From positions 641,353 through 705,352 of the forward strand of contig JAOQNJ010000001.1 in NCBI GenBank assembly GCA_025961275.1: a stretch of 64,000 nucleotides of DNA, read 5' to 3'. Shown here one piece after another: positions 1 through 9,889 of this stretch (its first letter is position 1; each line of letters starts with the position of its first letter). The stretch comes from Providencia alcalifaciens. GTDB lineage: Bacteria; Pseudomonadota; Gammaproteobacteria; Enterobacterales; Enterobacteriaceae. Position numbers and translations under genes: made by a program. The notes beneath the pieces are model-generated. The model worked only from the letters and a program-made list of their open reading frames with translations, did no database searches and was not told the DNA's origin.

Positions 1-334
1 TATTTAACCTTATTTACGTATTTTTATATTAAATAAATCAAAACTTTTCGAGTTGGTAGACACTACATTTTTTGATTAGATGTTGAAAAGGACTGATTTA
101 GATTACATAACTTTACTTTAATGTCAGGTTAAATCTAAATAACAGATAGTTATTCATTGATGAAAATGAGAGCTAATTGTCTTAAGATACACATAAAAAT
201 GATAGGTTAGGAGCTAGTTAGTAAAAATATTAAGTATTGTACAAGTTAATTATATTATCAGTAATCATAAAAATTAAACTACAGATAAAAAAAACACCCT
301 TATAAAAGAGTGTTTTTGAATAAACTGTTGAATC
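1..334. other. A/T-rich intergenic region downstream of hns
   Basis: No convincing open reading frame is visible on either strand. The only clear element is the hns terminator at its right end. The stretch is strongly A/T-rich with many stops in all frames. Confidence 0.6.
287..317 (-). terminator. Rho-independent terminator of hns
   Basis: On the minus strand an 8-10 bp stem (AAAAACACTC paired with GGGTGTTTTT, one mismatch) is followed by a run of T. It lies just past the hns stop codon. Confidence 0.8.
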
Positions 335-745
335 TTAGATCAAGAAATCGTCTAAAGATTTACCTTGTTCTTCAACGGCAACTTTGATTACTGCTGGGGT
401 ACGACCCTGGCCAGTCCAAGTTTTAGTTTCACCATTTTCATCAACGTATTTATATTTAGCAGGACGTGCAGCACGTTTAGCGCGAGCACTCGTGCTTTTA
501 CCTGAATCCATTGTTTGCAGGAGTTCGTTTAGATCAACACCTTGTTCTAGAATCATTTCACGAACTTTTTCCAATTTACGGTTACGTTCTTCTAATTCTG
601 CACGAACTTGGCTTTCTTCTTCACGACGTTCATCAACAACGACAGTTAATTTTTCCAGCATTTCTTCTAGTGATTCTAAAGAAACTTCTCTCGCTTGAGC
701 GCGAAGAGTACGGATGTTATTTAATGCTTTTAAAGATTCGCTCAT
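335..745 (-). CDS. hns: DNA-binding nucleoid-associated protein H-NS
   Basis: H-NS is the abundant nucleoid protein that binds curved A/T-rich DNA and silences horizontally acquired genes. The 136-residue product has the usual length (137 in E. coli). Residues 1-65 form the charged helical oligomerisation domain, and about 90-136 form the DNA-binding domain. The core motif TWTGQGRTP is present, with Q-G-R at about 113-115, and the C-terminus ends KSLDDFLI as in enterobacterial H-NS. I start at the ATG at 745 (MSESLKAL), as in the family and with AGGAAA upstream; an upstream in-frame start would add only five residues. It is divergent from tdk, as in E. coli. H-NS may silence the A/T-rich insert at 36-38 kb (inference). 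Confidence 0.97.
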   Translation of the reverse strand: MSESLKALNNIRTLRAQAREVSLESLEEMLEKLTVVVDERREEESQVRAELEERNRKLEKVREMILEQGVDLNELLQTMDSGKSTSARAKRAARPAKYKYVDENGETKTWTGQGRTPAVIKVAVEEQGKSLDDFLI

Positions 746-1302
746 TTTTCCTGGTCTCAAATTTAATTGTTGGCCCGTGTACAGTAATAATAGAATGCTA
801 TTTTATTTTCTGCAATAGCTAAATTACACTATTAGTTTAATAGTTTAAAAGTTATCTTTACCGAATGCAATTTTTTTACAAAAGAAATATTAACTTTTCT
901 CTAATATATATATACCAGTATTATCAATATCCAAAATAATGAAAAACCAGTTCCAATTAGGTAGACCAAATTTTGGATTATAATTGGATGAGTAAAGGCA
1001 AAAAACGTCGTGTTATTACGCATAGAAAGTCAATGTTCGTATCCTAAACGTAAATTTTCTTTTTTGATACAGTAAATTAGCTATATGTGCGAAATGATAA
1101 CAATATATTTTTGCAAATGAGGAACCGTTATTTTATCTATCACGAAAGCAAATCCAGCAAGAACTGAAGCATGAATTTAGTTTTATCCATAGGAAATAGC
1201 GCACAAATCAGTTTTTTAAGTGTCAGCGTATGATGATTGTTAATCTAATGATATGTTTTATGGTAAAATTATGTCATTTATTATTTTAAAGGATACAGGC
1301 TG
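746..1302. other. hns-tdk divergent intergenic region
   Basis: About 560 bp between divergent genes, expected to hold the hns and tdk promoters. It is A/T-rich. A 19-codon frame at 988-1047 was seen but has no clear ribosome-binding site. No hairpin terminator or repeat was recognised. Confidence 0.5.
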
Positions 1303-1932
1303 ATGGCCCAGCTATATTTTTACTATTCAGCGATGAATGCAGGAAAATCGACATCATTGTTGCAATCTTCTTATAATTATAATGAAAGAGGAATGCGTAC
1401 ACTGATTTTTACTGCTGAAATTGATAATCGGTTTGCGCAAGGTAAAGTATCATCTCGTATTGGGTTATCTGCACAAGCACTTCTATTTACGCCGACCATA
1501 AATATGGCTGAAATCATTAAAAACGAAAACAGTATACAAAAGGTACATTGTGTTTTGATTGATGAGTGTCAATTTCTGACAAAACAGCAAGTTGAAGAGT
1601 TATGCGATATTGTCGATAATATTGATATTCCCGTTTTATGTTATGGACTGCGAACTGACTTTTCAGGGGAATTGTTCGCAGGTAGCCAATATTTATTAGC
1701 TTGGGCAGATAAATTAGTGGAATTAAAAACGGTATGCTACTGCGGACGTAAGGCGAATAAAGTATTACGAGTAGGTAGCGATGGTATTCCTATGTATGAA
1801 GGCGCACAGGTCGATATAGGTGGTAATGAGAAGTATATTTCAGTTTGTCGTAAACATTATACTGAAGCAATTGAACAAGCTAAATTAATGAGTCAGGGCA
1901 TCATTCCTAAAGAGCCTAGTAACTTTAATTAA
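1303..1932 (+). CDS. tdk: Thymidine kinase (type II)
   Basis: Tdk phosphorylates thymidine to dTMP with ATP in the pyrimidine salvage pathway. The 209-residue protein starts [17 protein letters not shown], which contains the P-loop (A-G-K-S-T at about 13-17). The catalytic-glutamate motif D-E-C-Q is at 87-90. The lasso zinc-site cysteines appear as CYCG at about 146-149, with a later VCRKH near residue 182. The length matches the family (205 in E. coli). The start is supported by AGGATA upstream. It is divergent from hns, as in E. coli. Nothing about the gene looks damaged. Confidence 0.97.
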   Translation: MAQLYFYYSAMNAGKSTSLLQSSYNYNERGMRTLIFTAEIDNRFAQGKVSSRIGLSAQALLFTPTINMAEIIKNENSIQKVHCVLIDECQFLTKQQVEELCDIVDNIDIPVLCYGLRTDFSGELFAGSQYLLAWADKLVELKTVCYCGRKANKVLRVGSDGIPMYEGAQVDIGGNEKYISVCRKHYTEAIEQAKLMSQGIIPKEPSNFN

Positions 1933-3721
1933 TTAGTTATAATGATTCATTATAAGTGTGGAAAGAAAGAAAAATCGCTTAATCATTATATAAATAGGGG
2001 TTAGTTTTGGTTTATTAGTTCGTTATTTTATCTATTAAAGATACATCGATGAACATGATTTTTATCCACAATGATTAGTTTTTAGCAACAAGTTCTCTGG
2101 CTAAAGATTCATGGTCTGAGTATTTAAAGCGCTGGGTATATTATATCTGGCGTTTTAATATTTTAGCGACATATATGATTATGATGTCATGTGGCTCGTT
2201 ATAGTTCTGATCAGTATTTTTCAGTATGGTCAATACTTGTAGATTAATTTAGTAAAGACTCAGTTTTTAGAAGGGATTAACTGGCAAATACTAACGTATT
2301 TTGATTGTTCTTATATTTCTCTCTTTCATCTATAACCCTCTGTGTTTAGTCATTGACGGGTAGATCCTTAAACAATATTGTAGTTCTCACTCTAAATGGT
2401 GAATTAAGGATAAGTTTGACCATCTCTGTTCTAGTTCTTTACTTAATAGCTTGAGAACGTATTTTATGTGAATATTTAGGTTAATCTTACCGTTCATACA
2501 TTTTTGGTATAATGTTTGTTTATCAGCATTGATATACGGTGACATTACAAACCAGAAATTAGGCGATTTATGTGGGGTAATAAATTTGCCGTAACCCCTC
2601 ATTTTATAGGGTAGAGATATAAGGTGTATAGTTCAAAGAGCTTTAATCTAGAGTTGTTTGGTTTTAATCATTAGCTCTCAATATTTCGAACTTTGCACTA
2701 TCAGCAGTACAAAAAAAGTAATAATGTGCCCATATAGCAGTATTTTAACTTTGCCTTACAAAGTGCGTATTTTGCAAATTTTATACGTGAGACGAGTTTG
2801 TTTTCACGTTATTTATCATCATGCTAATTGATAGATTAGAAGAGGAAGTTATCAATAAATAAATTGGGTTCTGTTCACATTTCATTTTTATCAATTCACG
2901 CTCAAGTTTTAAGTAAGCCGATTAAAATGCTTTTCAATACAAATTATTTCGTACAGTTTCTGACTAAAGCCTAGTGGTTATCGCCGAGACATTAAATTCA
3001 GTCAATATGATGAAAAACCGCAGACCAGCACAACATATCCCAGATACCTTATGGTACAGTTTTATTGTTAAGTTAGAATACAAAAAAATAAATGATGAGG
3101 TTCGGTCAATGATATGCCAGTCCTAAAAGCTGCTATTGTTATGGGAATATAGTTGAAGAAATATTTTTGTCAGTTCGCTAATGGGATTATCGATGGCACG
3201 GAACTAGAGGATGTTGATCTTTGAGGATCAATTTTTATTCGGATTAGAAATCTTTACTTGGGTAAAAAAAGCAAAGCGAGTGGTTGACCAACTGATGTAC
3301 TAGGTAAGATCTATTCAACACAACGAAAAATCATGTCTAATCGTATCCGAAGGGCTTTGTTATTTGCTATTTAGATTGGTGGTGATATTTTTTTAATGAC
3401 ACTAATACGCAATATGCTTACGTCGATGACATTTCAATCATTAGATGTAGTAAAAATAATCAGCAAAGGTGTATCACCATTAGGGATAGAGACTAGGTTT
3501 AAATGTCGCCCTTAATATCCGAGATAAAGGTATTCTGGAATTAAAAGCGTCTGGACAGGTGGCGACTGCATGCCGGAGCTTTCGTAAATCTTGTCACGAG
3601 CGTTTTGCCACTAAAGAGACAAGAAGCCTTTCCCTATGAGCGATCTCCTTCAGAGGATGGTAGGGCGTCTCTTGTGTACTATAAAGAGAATGGGTGATGC
3701 TATTTATATGACTGAACAAGT
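1933..3721. other. Long gene-less, apparently decayed region between tdk and adhE
   Basis: About 1.8 kb with no open frame that looks like a real gene. Short fragments of 30-40 codons occur (for example from 3007, M-M-K-N-R-R-P-A-Q-H, and around 3410, with a Y-A-Y-V-D-D string in one frame), but all are broken by stops. From about 3205 it carries a copy of a repeat that is also present near 50.86 kb. It looks like debris of old mobile or accessory DNA. I could not name the source. Confidence 0.5.
3205..3396 (+). repeat. Decayed dispersed repeat, copy 1
   Basis: This stretch aligns by eye with 50856-51027. Shared blocks are GTTGATCTTT...TCAATTTTTATT near the start, a GCGAG(T/C)GGTT block about 60 bp in, CAACAC..CGAAAAATC in the middle, and a GGTGATNT..TTT block near the end. 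A small palindrome (TTGATCTTTGAGGATCAA) sits at the left end. The two copies are clearly diverged and neither encodes a protein. It is probably a remnant of an insertion element or a MITE-like sequence (inference). Confidence 0.5.
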
Positions 3722-3755
3722 AAAAAGAAGGCACTGAGTTTTAATTCAGTGCCTT
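3722..3755 (-). terminator. Rho-independent terminator of adhE
   Basis: A perfect 10 bp stem, AAGGCACTGA with TCAGTGCCTT, encloses an 8-nt loop. On the minus strand it is followed by CTTTTTACTT. It lies just past the adhE stop codon. Confidence 0.85.
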
Positions 3756-3782
3756 ATGTCTTATTCACTAACGAATAATTAA

Positions 3783-6449
3783 TTATTTTTTAGTGCTTTT
3801 CTTTTCGGCTTTGGGTGCGGGCACCGCTGTTACGTTTGTTTGCTCTGTGAACTCACGACCATAATAAGTATCAAGCAACAATGTTTTTAACTCTGAAATT
3901 AACGGATAACGTGGATTTGCACCAGTACACTGGTCGTCAAATGCATCTTCAGACAGTTTATCAACTTTAGCTAAGAAGTCTGCTTCAGCGACACCAGCCT
4001 CACGAATTGATTTAGGAATACCTAAATCGGCTTTGATCTCTTCGAGCCAAGCTAACAATTTTTCAATTTTAGCTGATGTACGATCATCCGGTTTAGTGAG
4101 ACCTAAGTGAGTCGCGATTTCAGCATAACGGCGACGAGCTTGCGGGCGGTCATATTGGCTAAATGCTGTTTGTTTAGTTGGATTGTCATTAGAGTTATAA
4201 CGAATTACATTACTAATTAATAATGCGTTAGCCAAGCCATGTGGGATGTGGAACTCAGAGCCTAACTTGTGCGCCATTGAGTGACATACACCTAAGAATG
4301 CGTTAGCAAATGCGATACCTGCGATGGTAGCAGCATTATGCACACGTTCTCTTGCAATAGGGTTGGTTGCTCCTTCGTGGTAGCTTGCTGGCAGATAGTC
4401 TTTTAACAGACTTAGTGCTTGTAAAGCTTGACCATCAGAGTATTCATTCGCAAGAACAGAGACATAAGCTTCCAATGCGTGCGTCACCGCATCAAGACCA
4501 CCAAAAGCAGTCAGTGACTTAGGCATGTTCATAACGAGGTTTGCATCAACAATTGCCATGTTTGGGGTTAACGCGTAATCAGCTAATGGATATTTTTGGC
4601 CTGTCTTATCATCAGTTACAACCGCAAATGGTGTAACCTCTGAACCTGTACCCGACGTGGTAGTAATAGCAACTAATTTTGCTTTCACACCCATTTTTGG
4701 GAAACGGTGAATACGTTTACGGATATCCATAAAGCGCAGGGCGAGCTCTTCAAAATGAGTTTCAGGGTGCTCATACATTACCCACATGATTTTAGCTGCG
4801 TCCATTGGTGAACCACCGCCTAATGCGATAATGACATCAGGTTTGAATGCGTTCATTTGGGCTGCACCTTTACGAACAACTGTCAAAGTAGGATCAGCTT
4901 CAACCTCAAAGAAGACATCTGTTTCAATATGGTGCTGTTTAAGTACTTCGATAACTTTCTCTACATATCCATTATTGAATAAATAGCTATCAGTTACGAT
5001 AAATGCACGTTTTGCGCCATCAGTTGCAATCTCTTCAAGTGCAATAGGAAGACAACCGCGACGGAAATAGATTGAGTTTGGAAGTTTATGCCATAACATA
5101 TTTTCAGCTCTTTTCGCCACAGTCTTAGTATTGATTAAGTGTTTTGGTCCAACGTTTTCAGAGATAGAGTTACCACCCCACGAACCACAGCCAAGCGTAA
5201 GAGAAGGCGCAAGCTTAAAGTTATACAAGTCACCGATACCGCCTTGTGAGGCAGGTGTATTAATCAAAATACGAGCGGTTTTCATCTTCGCGCCAAAGAA
5301 GTTAATACGTGCAGTTTGGTTATCCTGATCGGTATATAAACATGAGGTATGACCGATACCTCCTAGCTCGACAAGTTGCTCCGCTTTACCCACAGCCTCT
5401 TCGAAGTTTTTAGCGCGATACATTGCAAGCACTGGGGAAAGTTTCTCATGAGCAAATGGCTCAGAGTCATCAATTAGTTTTACTTCACCAATGAGAATTT
5501 TAGTTGTTTCAGGAACACTAATACCTGCCATTTCCGCTATTTTATGAGCAGCCTGTCCAACAATAGCGGCATTAAGGTTACCATTTTTCAAAATAACATC
5601 TTGAACAGCTTTTAATTCTTTACCTTGAAGAATATAGCCACCATGGGTAGCAAAACGTTCGCGGACTTGATTATAGATTTCATCAACAACAATAACAGAT
5701 TGTTCAGAGGCACAGACTACGCCATTGTCGAATGTTTTAGACATTAATATCGAAGCAACTGCGCGTTTGATGTCTGCTGTTTCATCAATAACAACCGGGG
5801 TATTACCGGCCCCCACCCCGATTGCTGGTTTTCCTGAACTATAAGCAGCCTTAACCATACCAGGGCCACCGGTTGCAAGGATCAGGTTAATATCATCGTG
5901 GTGCATTAATGCATTGGACATTTCGACTGAAGGCGCATCAATCCAGCCAATAATATCTTTTGGAGCACCTGCTGCAATTGCTGCATTTAAGACAATTTCA
6001 GCTGCTTTATTAGTTGCATTCTTAGCTCGCGGATGTGGAGAAAAGATAATCGCATTACGGGTTTTTAAACTGATTAGTGATTTAAAAATAGCGGTGGAGG
6101 TAGGGTTAGTGGTTGGAACGATACCGCAGATAATACCGATAGGTTCTGCGATAGTAATCGTACCAAAAGTTAGATCTTCAGAAAGTACACCACAAGTCTT
6201 TTCATCTCTGTAGGCATTGTAGATATATTCTGAAGCAAAATGGTTTTTAATCACTTTATCTTCAATAATGCCCATACCGGATTCTTCAACTGCAAGCTTA
6301 GCGAGAGGAATTCGAGCATCTGCGGCTGCAAGTGCGGCAGCGCGGAAAATCCGGTCAACCTGTTCTTGAGAAAAGTTAGCGAATTCACGCTGAGCTTTTT
6401 TGACGCGAGCAACGAGTTCATTGAGTTCGGCAACATTAGTTACTGACAT
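3783..6449 (-). CDS. adhE: Bifunctional acetaldehyde-CoA/alcohol dehydrogenase AdhE
   Basis: AdhE reduces acetyl-CoA to acetaldehyde and then ethanol, regenerating NAD+ in fermentation, and forms long filaments (spirosomes). The 888-residue length equals the family norm (891). Residues 1-440 are the CoA-acylating aldehyde dehydrogenase, with the catalytic cysteine in DNGVVCASEQS near 246. A linker leads into the iron-dependent alcohol dehydrogenase (about 450-870), with GGGSPMD for NAD binding and the histidine-rich DAVTHALEAY and CHSMAHKLG motifs that hold the metal. The ATG at 6449 (MSVTNVAEL) matches E. coli and follows AGGAGT; an in-frame GTG three codons upstream is less likely. The C-terminal tail is lysine-rich. 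Confidence 0.97.
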   Translation of the reverse strand: MSVTNVAELNELVARVKKAQREFANFSQEQVDRIFRAAALAAADARIPLAKLAVEESGMGIIEDKVIKNHFASEYIYNAYRDEKTCGVLSEDLTFGTITIAEPIGIICGIVPTTNPTSTAIFKSLISLKTRNAIIFSPHPRAKNATNKAAEIVLNAAIAAGAPKDIIGWIDAPSVEMSNALMHHDDINLILATGGPGMVKAAYSSGKPAIGVGAGNTPVVIDETADIKRAVASILMSKTFDNGVVCASEQSVIVVDEIYNQVRERFATHGGYILQGKELKAVQDVILKNGNLNAAIVGQAAHKIAEMAGISVPETTKILIGEVKLIDDSEPFAHEKLSPVLAMYRAKNFEEAVGKAEQLVELGGIGHTSCLYTDQDNQTARINFFGAKMKTARILINTPASQGGIGDLYNFKLAPSLTLGCGSWGGNSISENVGPKHLINTKTVAKRAENMLWHKLPNSIYFRRGCLPIALEEIATDGAKRAFIVTDSYLFNNGYVEKVIEVLKQHHIETDVFFEVEADPTLTVVRKGAAQMNAFKPDVIIALGGGSPMDAAKIMWVMYEHPETHFEELALRFMDIRKRIHRFPKMGVKAKLVAITTTSGTGSEVTPFAVVTDDKTGQKYPLADYALTPNMAIVDANLVMNMPKSLTAFGGLDAVTHALEAYVSVLANEYSDGQALQALSLLKDYLPASYHEGATNPIARERVHNAATIAGIAFANAFLGVCHSMAHKLGSEFHIPHGLANALLISNVIRYNSNDNPTKQTAFSQYDRPQARRRYAEIATHLGLTKPDDRTSAKIEKLLAWLEEIKADLGIPKSIREAGVAEADFLAKVDKLSEDAFDDQCTGANPRYPLISELKTLLLDTYYGREFTEQTNVTAVPAPKAEKKSTKK

Positions 6450-6871
6450 AGGGTTCACTCCTGATAAATGTTAAAATTTTTAAGCCAATGTGCAGTTTAT
6501 CCAAAAAAAAATAAAAAAAAGTGTTACAGGACTACGAAAACAATTATAGATTATAATTATTACTATACGTTGTTAATCAGCTAATTGGCTTAAAAATCTT
6601 TAAATTAATGTGAATCGCTTGCTTTACTAAAATATACTCAACTTATCTGTTAAGCCTAGATTATCATTATCCAAGTTAATTAATGTGATCTAAGTCATAA
6701 AAAATCAAAGCTGACACCTTTCAGCATGCCTATTTTCGTGTAAAAGCTTTTTTTTGGAAGAAAATGATGATGATAAAATTGAGGTTAGCGCAAGGTATTT
6801 TATGGGGTTAGTGATAGAATTTACCGGTTTAAAATTTTCTCTAACGAGACTCTTTCTGAAGGTATTGATGA
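6450..6871. other. adhE-marC divergent intergenic region
   Basis: About 420 bp, A/T-rich. It must hold the promoters of adhE (leftward) and the MarC-family gene (rightward). A CRP-like site is noted separately. The long adhE leader is like that of E. coli adhE, where expression depends on Cra, Fis and NarL (established there, not shown here). Confidence 0.5.
6684..6699. promoter_or_regulatory. Possible CRP/FNR-family site
   Basis: TGTGA-TCTAAG-TCATA matches the CRP consensus (TGTGA-N6-TCACA) at nine of ten core positions. It lies midway between adhE and the MarC-family gene, 235 bp upstream of adhE and 173 bp upstream of the other start. Which gene it would serve cannot be told. Confidence 0.35.
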
Positions 6872-7516
6872 GTGAGTGCAGGATTACTTGATTTATCAGG
6901 CTATATAAAGTTTTTTATTGGCCTTTTTGCGTTAGTAAATCCAGTCGGAATTCTTCCTGTGTTTATTAGCATGACTAATTATCAAAACAGTGCAGGGCGA
7001 AATAAGACAAACACGATAGCGAATACTTCTGTTGCTATTATATTATGTATTTCTTTATTAGTAGGCGACTCAATCCTCCAGTTGTTTGGTATCTCTATCG
7101 ATTCATTCCGTATTGCTGGTGGGATCTTGATAGTGACGATAGCAATGTCGATGATTAGCGGAAAAATTGGTGAAGATAAACAAAATAAACAAGAAAAATC
7201 AGAAACGGCAGTCCGAGATAGCATCGGTGTTGTTCCTCTTGCGTTGCCTCTAATGGCCGGACCAGGCGCGATTAGTTCCTGTATTGTTTGGTCATCAAGA
7301 TGGAATGGCTGGCAAAACTTTTTAGGACTCGCGTTAACCTGTATTGTGTTTGCATTTTGTTGTTGGTTATTATTCCGCTCAGCATCGTTACTTGTACGTT
7401 ATCTAGGCCAGACAGGTATTAACGTTGTAACGCGTATTATGGGGCTGCTGCTTATGTCATTAGGCATTGAATTCATAGTTACTGGCGTAAAAGCGATATT
7501 CCCAGGCCTTCTCTAA
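6872..7516 (+). CDS. ychE: MarC-family integral membrane protein YchE
   Basis: A 214-residue polytopic inner-membrane protein of the MarC/UPF0056 family with about six hydrophobic segments. Its biochemical role is unknown; the family name does not imply antibiotic resistance. Family landmarks are FIGLFALVNPVG near the N-terminus, FGISIDSFRIAGG, the cytoplasmic GEDKQNKQEKSETA loop, LPLMAGPGAIS, and the closing GIEFIVTG..IFPGL. The start is a GTG at 6872, with GAAGG about nine bases upstream. An ATG four bases earlier is in another frame and stops after seven codons. The order adhE-ychE-opp is as in E. coli. Confidence 0.92.
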   Translation: MSAGLLDLSGYIKFFIGLFALVNPVGILPVFISMTNYQNSAGRNKTNTIANTSVAIILCISLLVGDSILQLFGISIDSFRIAGGILIVTIAMSMISGKIGEDKQNKQEKSETAVRDSIGVVPLALPLMAGPGAISSCIVWSSRWNGWQNFLGLALTCIVFAFCCWLLFRSASLLVRYLGQTGINVVTRIMGLLLMSLGIEFIVTGVKAIFPGLL

Positions 7517-8042
7517 TATTTCCTTTCTGTACATTAATCAACATGTAATAACAGTCGTTATTGGCTGTTATTGCACATCCACACATCGATAATCACAATT
7601 TAGTTATGCTTTATGAATTAATATGCTGATATTTCAACCAGTGATTAATTTCTATTATCTATAATATAATTTCGCATTTTTTGTTAAAACAAACACAAAA
7701 AGTAAGGAGTTGTGAGCTAGGTAGATTTTTACGCTATTTAACTCCGGCATTGTTAATGATATGTTTAAAGAAGATATTGATAAGAAAAATGGTAAATAGC
7801 AGATGAATCCTCTTTTAGCCCAATAAAGTAGCAATCTTTAGAGGTTTTATAAAATGAAGTTATAGTCATAGCATGCATGTAATGTTAATAAATTGTAATT
7901 TATTATGATGGTTAATTTCGAATTAAGAAAACTAATCTAATAAGTATAGATAATTCGGAAATATAATCGTTATTACGACTCAAATAACTGAATAGGTTGC
8001 TGAGTTTTGTAGTAGCAAAGTTAACCACTACGGAGGGTAATA
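7517..8042. other. Long leader region upstream of the first oppA
   Basis: About 525 bp without a gene. An AATAACAG/CTGTTATT hairpin at 7547-7572 may end marC transcription, but it has no T-run. The rest is A/T-rich and expected to hold the promoter of the first oppA. A strong GGAGGG precedes the start codon. No C/A-rich GcvB-type target was found close to this start. Confidence 0.45.
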
Positions 8043-9656
8043 ATGAAATTTGTTAAAACGGGTTTGCGTGTTTTGCCTATTTTTTTAATTGCATTACAGT
8101 CTAAAGCAACTCCGATACCAACGGATATAAAGCAATCTATTACCATTAATAATGGCAGTGAAGTTGTGTCATTAGATCCTCATAAAGTGGAAGGAATACC
8201 TGAAAGTAATATTATTCTTAATCTTCTTGAAGGATTAATTTACTCCGATGTTGATGGGAAAGTTGCTCCTGGAGTTGCTGAAAGCTGGACAAATGACAAA
8301 TACATCACGTGGATCTTTACGATAAGAGATAATGCCCGTTGGAGTGATGGGACTCCTGTAACTGCAAAAGATTTTGTATACAGCTGGCAACGACTCGCAG
8401 ACCCTAAAACGGGTTCTCCTTATTCAAGTTACCTACAAAATGCTTACATGGAAAATGCGCAAGCGATTCTAAAAGGTGAGATGCCAATAGAATCACTAGG
8501 TGTGAAAGCACTTGATGATAAGCATTTACAAGTGACGTTAAGCCAATCCGTTCCTTACTTTATCGATATGCTGGGTCATACTGCGATGAAGCCAGTCAAT
8601 AGACAGGCGATTGAAAAATTTGGTGATAAATGGACTCAACCAAATAATTTTATCGGTAATGGTGCATATCTACTGGATAGTTGGGTGGTCAACGAGCGAA
8701 TTATACTCAAACGAAACCCTAATTATTGGAATAATCAAAGCAGTAAAATAGACCAAGCAACTTTTTTATCAATTTCATCAGAAACCAGCGATGTTAACCG
8801 TTATCGTAGTGGTGAGATTAATATTAGTAATTCAGCGATCCCGCCTGTTTTATTCAAAAAAATGCAATCAGAGCGGCCTGATGAATTATATGTACGCCCT
8901 TTTTTATGTACTTTTTATTATGAAATTAACAACAATAAACCGCCATTTACCGACTCAAGAGTGAGAGAAGCGTTAAAACTGGGGCTAGACAGAAAAACAA
9001 TCACTGACAAAGTTATGGCGCAAGGACAAATTGTTGCTTATGGTTTCACGCCAACGTTTATTAACAATGGTGATTTTTCACCGCCAGAATGGGCAAGTTG
9101 GAGTGATGAAAAACGTTATCAACGAGCGAAAGAACTTCTTGCGGAAGCTGGATTTACAGCGTCGAACCCACTTAAATTTTCATTGTTATACAACACTTCT
9201 GATCAAAATAAACAACAGGCAATTGTTGCTGCATCAATGTGGAAAAAAAATATTGGTGCAGAAGTAAGTTTACAAAATCAAGAATGGAAAACCTCGCTAC
9301 AAAATCGTCATAGCGGTAATTATGATGTTGCCCGTGCAACGTGGTGCGCAGATTATAATGAACCTTCGTCATTCTTAAATATCATGTTGTCACGAAGTAG
9401 TAATAACACTGGGTTTTACGATAATTTGCAGTTTAATGCTTTATTAGAAAAAGCGTTGGTCGCCCCCGATGATGTGACACGCAAACAAATTTATCAGCAA
9501 GCAGAGCTTCTACTCGATCACGACTCTGCCATTATTCCTGTTTACTACCGAGTTAGTGTTCGGCTAGTAAATCCATCAGTCGGTGGTTTTAAAGGAAAAG
9601 ACCCACTTGATTATACGGATATTAAGCGGTTATATATAAACGAACCTAATAAATAA
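8043..9656 (+). CDS. oppA: Periplasmic oligopeptide-binding protein, first OppA paralogue
   Basis: A solute-binding protein of the SBP_bac_5 family that captures peptides in the periplasm for the OppBCDF importer. It has 537 residues, with a signal peptide (1-22) probably cleaved after LQSKA. Family motifs are NNGSEVVSLDPHK, SYLQNA, WVVNERI, DVNRYRSGEI, LLYNTSD, KKNIGAEV..QNQEWKT and CADYNEPSSFLN. The last motif is shared with OppA rather than MppA, so I call it an OppA paralogue. It lies directly upstream of a second oppA, and the two clearly arose by tandem duplication followed by divergence. The start follows GGAGGG. It may have a different peptide preference (inference). Confidence 0.88.
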   Translation: MKFVKTGLRVLPIFLIALQSKATPIPTDIKQSITINNGSEVVSLDPHKVEGIPESNIILNLLEGLIYSDVDGKVAPGVAESWTNDKYITWIFTIRDNARWSDGTPVTAKDFVYSWQRLADPKTGSPYSSYLQNAYMENAQAILKGEMPIESLGVKALDDKHLQVTLSQSVPYFIDMLGHTAMKPVNRQAIEKFGDKWTQPNNFIGNGAYLLDSWVVNERIILKRNPNYWNNQSSKIDQATFLSISSETSDVNRYRSGEINISNSAIPPVLFKKMQSERPDELYVRPFLCTFYYEINNNKPPFTDSRVREALKLGLDRKTITDKVMAQGQIVAYGFTPTFINNGDFSPPEWASWSDEKRYQRAKELLAEAGFTASNPLKFSLLYNTSDQNKQQAIVAASMWKKNIGAEVSLQNQEWKTSLQNRHSGNYDVARATWCADYNEPSSFLNIMLSRSSNNTGFYDNLQFNALLEKALVAPDDVTRKQIYQQAELLLDHDSAIIPVYYRVSVRLVNPSVGGFKGKDPLDYTDIKRLYINEPNK

Positions 9657-9777
9657 CATTTAAATATTTAAAACCAGTTTATCTTGCAAGGAATATATCT
9701 AAATAGTCCAAGATGCATGTAAGTGGCCACTGAGGTTACTCGTATAAAAAAACCAATGAGCCTGATAAATAGGGCAA

Positions 9778-9807
9778 TTGAGGTTGTAGGAGTTTCCTGC
9801 CTATATA
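9778..9807 (+). promoter_or_regulatory. Possible promoter of the second oppA
   Basis: TTGAGG and TATATA are separated by 18 bp, in the gap between the two oppA genes and about 80 bp upstream of the second start. Spacing and -10 are good and the -35 is fair. It suggests that the second oppA has its own transcript. Confidence 0.35.
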
Positions 9808-9845
9808 GCAAATGACCACTTAACTATGACGGATAAATATCCGAA

Positions 9846-9865
9846 TCAACAACACAACAATAAAA
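9846..9865 (+). promoter_or_regulatory. C/A-rich leader element, likely GcvB small-RNA target
   Basis: A run of C and A containing CACAACAAT lies 25-45 nt upstream of the second oppA start. GcvB represses oppA and other transporter mRNAs in E. coli and Salmonella by pairing its G/U-rich region with such C/A-rich leaders (consensus near CACAACAY). The GcvB gene itself is not in this window. Confidence 0.55.
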
Positions 9866-9889
9866 TATGGTATGGGAGTAAAGCATAAA

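Noticed and set aside
384-698. 104-codon plus-strand frame over hns
   Set aside because: Antisense shadow of the conserved hns gene. The same applies to the other long frames opposite adhE, opp, trp, topA and rnb.
988-1047. 19-codon frame (M-S-K-G-K-K-R-R-V) between hns and tdk
   Set aside because: Too short, no clear ribosome-binding site and no family I recognise; likely chance or a fragment.
2387-2602. 71-codon minus-strand frame in the decayed region
   Set aside because: Composition is not gene-like, no good ribosome-binding site, and it lies in a region full of broken fragments. A faint resemblance to phage-integrase N-termini was not strong enough to use.
8043-9656. Calling the first binding protein MppA (murein tripeptide receptor)
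   Set aside because: Key stretches such as CADYNEPSSFLN and DVNRYRSGEI follow OppA, not the MppA forms.
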